This document shows, one piece after another, positions 61,529-64,000 of a stretch of DNA of 64,000 nt (position 1 is the stretch's first letter; each line of letters starts with the position of its first letter). Source of the stretch: Plantactinospora mayteni (GTDB lineage: Bacteria; Actinomycetota; Actinomycetes; Mycobacteriales; Micromonosporaceae). The position numbers and the translations under genes are program-made. The notes beneath the pieces were generated by a model. The model made no database searches. It was given only the letters and a program-made list of their open reading frames with translations, and was not told the DNA's origin. The DNA lies in NCBI RefSeq assembly GCF_016862935.1, contig NZ_BONX01000034.1:62001-126000 (forward strand). Direction: 5' to 3'.

Positions 61529-63130
61529 GTGACGGTGCCGGGAGACACCGCCGACGCGGTCGTCGTCGGAGCGGGGCACAACGGGCTGGTCGCCGCGAAC
61601 CTGCTCGCGGACGCCGGCTGGGACGTGCTGGTGCTGGAGGCGACCGGCGAACCGGGTGGGGCGGTCCGGTCGGCCGAGGTGACCGCCCCCGGCTACCTGA
61701 GCGACCTCTACAGCGCCTTCTATCCGCTCGGCTACGCATCTCCGGTGCTGCGCCGGCTGCGGCTGGACGGCCACGGACTGTCCTGGCGGCACGCGCCGGA
61801 CGTGCTGGCGCACGTGTTCCCGGACGACGGCGCCGTGCTGCTCAACCGCGACCCCGAGGTCACCGCCGCCTCCGTGGCGCGGTTCGGCGCCGGGGACGGC
61901 GAGCGGTGGCTCGACGCGTACGCGCAGTGGCGGCAGATCTCCGCGCCGCTGCTCGACGCGCTCTTCACCCCGTTCCCACCGGTACGCGGCGGCCTGGCGC
62001 TCGCCCGCCGGCTGCGTACCGCCGGACTGCTCCGACTGGCCCGTCGGCTGGTGCTGCCGAGCGCCCGGCTGGGGGCGGAACTCTTCACCGGCTCGGGTGG
62101 CCCGGCCCTGCTCACCGGCTGCGCCCTGCACACCGACCTGTCCCCGGACGAGCCCGGCTCCGGGGTGTACGGCTGGCTGCTGGCCATGCTGGGGCAGCAG
62201 GTGGGCTGGCCGGTACCGGTCGGCGGGGCGCAGCGGATCACCGACGCGCTGGTGGCCCGGCTGCGGGACCGGGGCGGCCGGCTGCGTACCAGCACTCCGG
62301 TCGACCGGGTGCTGGTGGCCCGGAACCGGGCCGTCGGGGTGCGCTCGACCGACGGACCGCTCTACCGGGCCCGTCGCGCGGTACTGGCCGACGTGCCGGC
62401 CCCGGCGCTCTTCCTCGACCTGGTCGGCGCCGAGCGGCTGCCGCCCCGGCTGGTGGCCGACCTGGCGCACTTCCGTTGGGACGGCTCGACGGTCAAAGTG
62501 GACTGGGCGCTGACCGGCCCGGTGCCGTGGCGCGACCCGTCGGTGGCCGGCGCCGGCACCGTGCACCTCGGCGGCGACCTCTCCGACCTCGCCCGGTACG
62601 CGGCGGCGCTGCACCGGGGCGAGCTGCCGGCCGAGCCGTTCGTGCTGGTCGGCCAGTTGACGGTGGCGGACCCGAGCCGCTCGCCGGCCGGTACGGAGTC
62701 GCTCTGGGCGTACACCCACCTGCCGTTCCGGCGGGACTGGCGGGCGGAGGAGGTCGGGGCGCACGTCGAGCGGATCGAGGCGGTGCTGGAGCGGGCCGCG
62801 CCCGGGTTCGGTCGGCTGGTCAGGGCGCGGCACGTGGCCGGGCCGGCCGAGTTGACGGCCGGGAACCCGAGCCTGGTCGGCGGCGCGGTGGGTGGCGGCA
62901 CCTCGGCCGCGTACCAGCAGCTCTTCCTCCGCCCGGTGCCCGGGCTGGGCCGGGCGGACACCCCGGTCGACCGGTTGTTCCTGGCCAGCGCGTCGGCGCA
63001 TCCGGGCGGCGGGGTGCACGGCGGCCCCGGGGCGAACGCCGCCCGAGCGGCACTGGCCCGGGACCGCGCCCTGACCGGCCGTGCCTACGCCGCCGTGCTC
63101 GCCGGCGCGCACCGGGCGGTCTACGCCTGA
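61529..63130 (+). CDS. NAD(P)/FAD-dependent oxidoreductase, phytoene-desaturase type
   Basis: A 533-residue flavoprotein with the dinucleotide-binding N-terminus AVVVGAGHNGLVAANLLADA, GWDVLVLEATGEPGGAVRSA, and the C-terminal GVHGGPGANAARAAL motif of the carotenoid-desaturase/CrtI-like superfamily. GTG start. No carotenoid genes are nearby, and many actinomycete members act on other substrates. Confidence 0.9.
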   Translation: MTVPGDTADAVVVGAGHNGLVAANLLADAGWDVLVLEATGEPGGAVRSAEVTAPGYLSDLYSAFYPLGYASPVLRRLRLDGHGLSWRHAPDVLAHVFPDDGAVLLNRDPEVTAASVARFGAGDGERWLDAYAQWRQISAPLLDALFTPFPPVRGGLALARRLRTAGLLRLARRLVLPSARLGAELFTGSGGPALLTGCALHTDLSPDEPGSGVYGWLLAMLGQQVGWPVPVGGAQRITDALVARLRDRGGRLRTSTPVDRVLVARNRAVGVRSTDGPLYRARRAVLADVPAPALFLDLVGAERLPPRLVADLAHFRWDGSTVKVDWALTGPVPWRDPSVAGAGTVHLGGDLSDLARYAAALHRGELPAEPFVLVGQLTVADPSRSPAGTESLWAYTHLPFRRDWRAEEVGAHVERIEAVLERAAPGFGRLVRARHVAGPAELTAGNPSLVGGAVGGGTSAAYQQLFLRPVPGLGRADTPVDRLFLASASAHPGGGVHGGPGANAARAALARDRALTGRAYAAVLAGAHRAVYA

Positions 63131-63272
63131 TCGCCGGTCCACAGAGGGCAACCACTGGGACGTCCTCTATTACACCTGCGGCTGCTGACCGCGCCGACCC
63201 CGGCGCCGGCCCGATCCCACGCGGAGACGGCCGGCGCCGGGGGCGGGCCGGGACGTCGTGCGGGTTCCCGGT

Positions 63273-64000
63273 TCAGTGTGTGGGCTCGTCCGCCCTCGCC
63301 GACCCGGACTCGGACCGGGTGATGTTGCGGTGCCGGCCGCGCAGCTTGAACGGCATCAGCGCGCTTTCGATCTTGGTCCCGGTGGTCATCTTCGACTCGC
63401 CGTCCAGGCGTTCCTGGAACCGGATCGGCACCTCGAGGATGGTGTGGCCGAGCTTGGTGGCCAGGTAGTGCATCTCGACCTGGAAGCTGTATCCGTTGGA
63501 CTGCACCCGGTGCAGGCCGATGTCGCGCAGCGCGTCCGCCCGCCAGATCTTGAAGCCGGCGGTGAGGTCCCGGATCCGCACCTGGAGCAGGGTGTGCACG
63601 TAGAAGTTGGCCCAACCGCTGAGCGCGCGCCGATAGAGCGGCCACGCCTCGTCGAGCTGCCCGCCGGGGACGTACCGGGAGCCGATCACCACACCTGCCT
63701 GGGTGGAGAGCAGCGAACCGAGCATCCCGGGCAGCGCCTCGGGCGGGTGCGACAGGTCGGCGTCCATCTGCGCGACGTATTCCGCACCGGCCTCCAGCGC
63801 CCGGGTCATCCCGTCGACGTACGCCCGCCCGAGCCCCTCCTTGCCGGCCCGGTGCACCACCTGGATCCGCTCCGGGTGCTCGATCGCGAGCTTGTCCGCC
63901 ACCTCGCCGGTGCCGTCCGGGGAGTTGTCGTCGGCGACGAGGATCTGTAGCCCGGGCAGCGGCAGCGCGAGCAGGCGCTCGACCAGCACCGGAAGGTTCC
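63273..64000 (-). CDS. ppm1: Polyprenol-phosphate mannosyltransferase, 5'-partial
   Basis: The gene runs off the right edge, so its N-terminus is missing (in frame to 64000, reading NLPVLVERLL). GT2-family catalytic motifs are VADDNSPDGTGEVAD, AQMDADLSHPPEALPGM (DxD region), VVIGSRYVPGG and GFKIWRADALRDI. It transfers mannose from GDP-mannose to polyprenol phosphate, the donor for lipoglycan and glycoprotein mannosylation. No C-terminal membrane domain, as in split Ppm1 enzymes. Confidence 0.92.
   Translation of the reverse strand, partial: NLPVLVERLLALPLPGLQILVADDNSPDGTGEVADKLAIEHPERIQVVHRAGKEGLGRAYVDGMTRALEAGAEYVAQMDADLSHPPEALPGMLGSLLSTQAGVVIGSRYVPGGQLDEAWPLYRRALSGWANFYVHTLLQVRIRDLTAGFKIWRADALRDIGLHRVQSNGYSFQVEMHYLATKLGHTILEVPIRFQERLDGESKMTTGTKIESALMPFKLRGRHRNITRSESGSARADEPTH

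Overview
The window is high-GC Gram-positive chromosomal DNA. Frequent GTG/TTG starts, strong codon bias and the gene families present (class F sortase, SigF, PucR-type purine control, CebR-type cellulase operators, SpoIIE and MEDS/HATPase stress proteins) point to an actinomycete, most probably a Micromonosporaceae member. This placement is inferred from family content. I see no rRNA, tRNA, CRISPR array, transposase, phage gene or biosynthetic gene cluster.

Layout. (1) 1-5467 is an accessory-looking patch: a ribbon-helix-helix fragment, an ECF sigma factor with its CU044_5270-type partner, a secreted hypothetical protein, a broken FrnE/DsbA gene carrying an internal inversion, an ABM-domain protein, a lipoprotein and several degenerate intergenic repeats. 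(2) 5468-20777 is mostly housekeeping: IMPase-like protein, Ski2-like helicase, trmB, sortase pair, xthA, PAC2 protein, adenosine deaminase, cell-wall and membrane proteins, a GDSL lipoprotein and gabD. (3) 20872-30154 holds a GNAT, a large secreted GH9 cellulase, a PP2C phosphatase, HrpB, SigF and a MocA-like cytidylyltransferase. (4) 30336-43089 is a purine degradation locus: pucR reads leftward, and uraD-uraH-pucL-xdhB-xdhC-8-oxoguanine deaminase-xdhA-DUF6986-allB-alc read rightward with mostly 1-4 bp overlaps. (5) 43178-56562 is mixed: PIMT-like methyltransferase, small membrane protein, MFS, HTH regulator, GNAT, DUF1684, general stress protein, XRE/MmyB regulator, GH6 cellulase, MEDS/HATPase protein and SpoIIE phosphatase. 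(6) 56741-64000 has an MFS protein, a compact stress-gene block, an aldehyde dehydrogenase, an FAD oxidoreductase and the 5'-truncated polyprenol-phosphate mannosyltransferase.

How the genes connect. The purine locus can take hypoxanthine/xanthine to urate, allantoin, allantoate and ureidoglycolate. Two distant secreted cellulases (GH9, GH6) carry near-identical 14-bp palindromes of the CebR/CelR type and so probably form one cellobiose-controlled regulon. SigF is encoded here, and at least five stress-type genes in the window carry GTTT-N14/15-GGGtAg-like promoters, with a SpoIIE phosphatase and a MEDS/HATPase protein as plausible signalling partners.

The signals that looked least described are: a family of three 92-bp elements with constant 17-58-17 inverted-repeat geometry; an HTH protein with paired GTCAACA-N3-(T/C)GTTGAC palindromes at its promoter and inside its gene; the inversion-broken FrnE gene; and in-frame 18/36/90-bp coding minisatellites in five genes.
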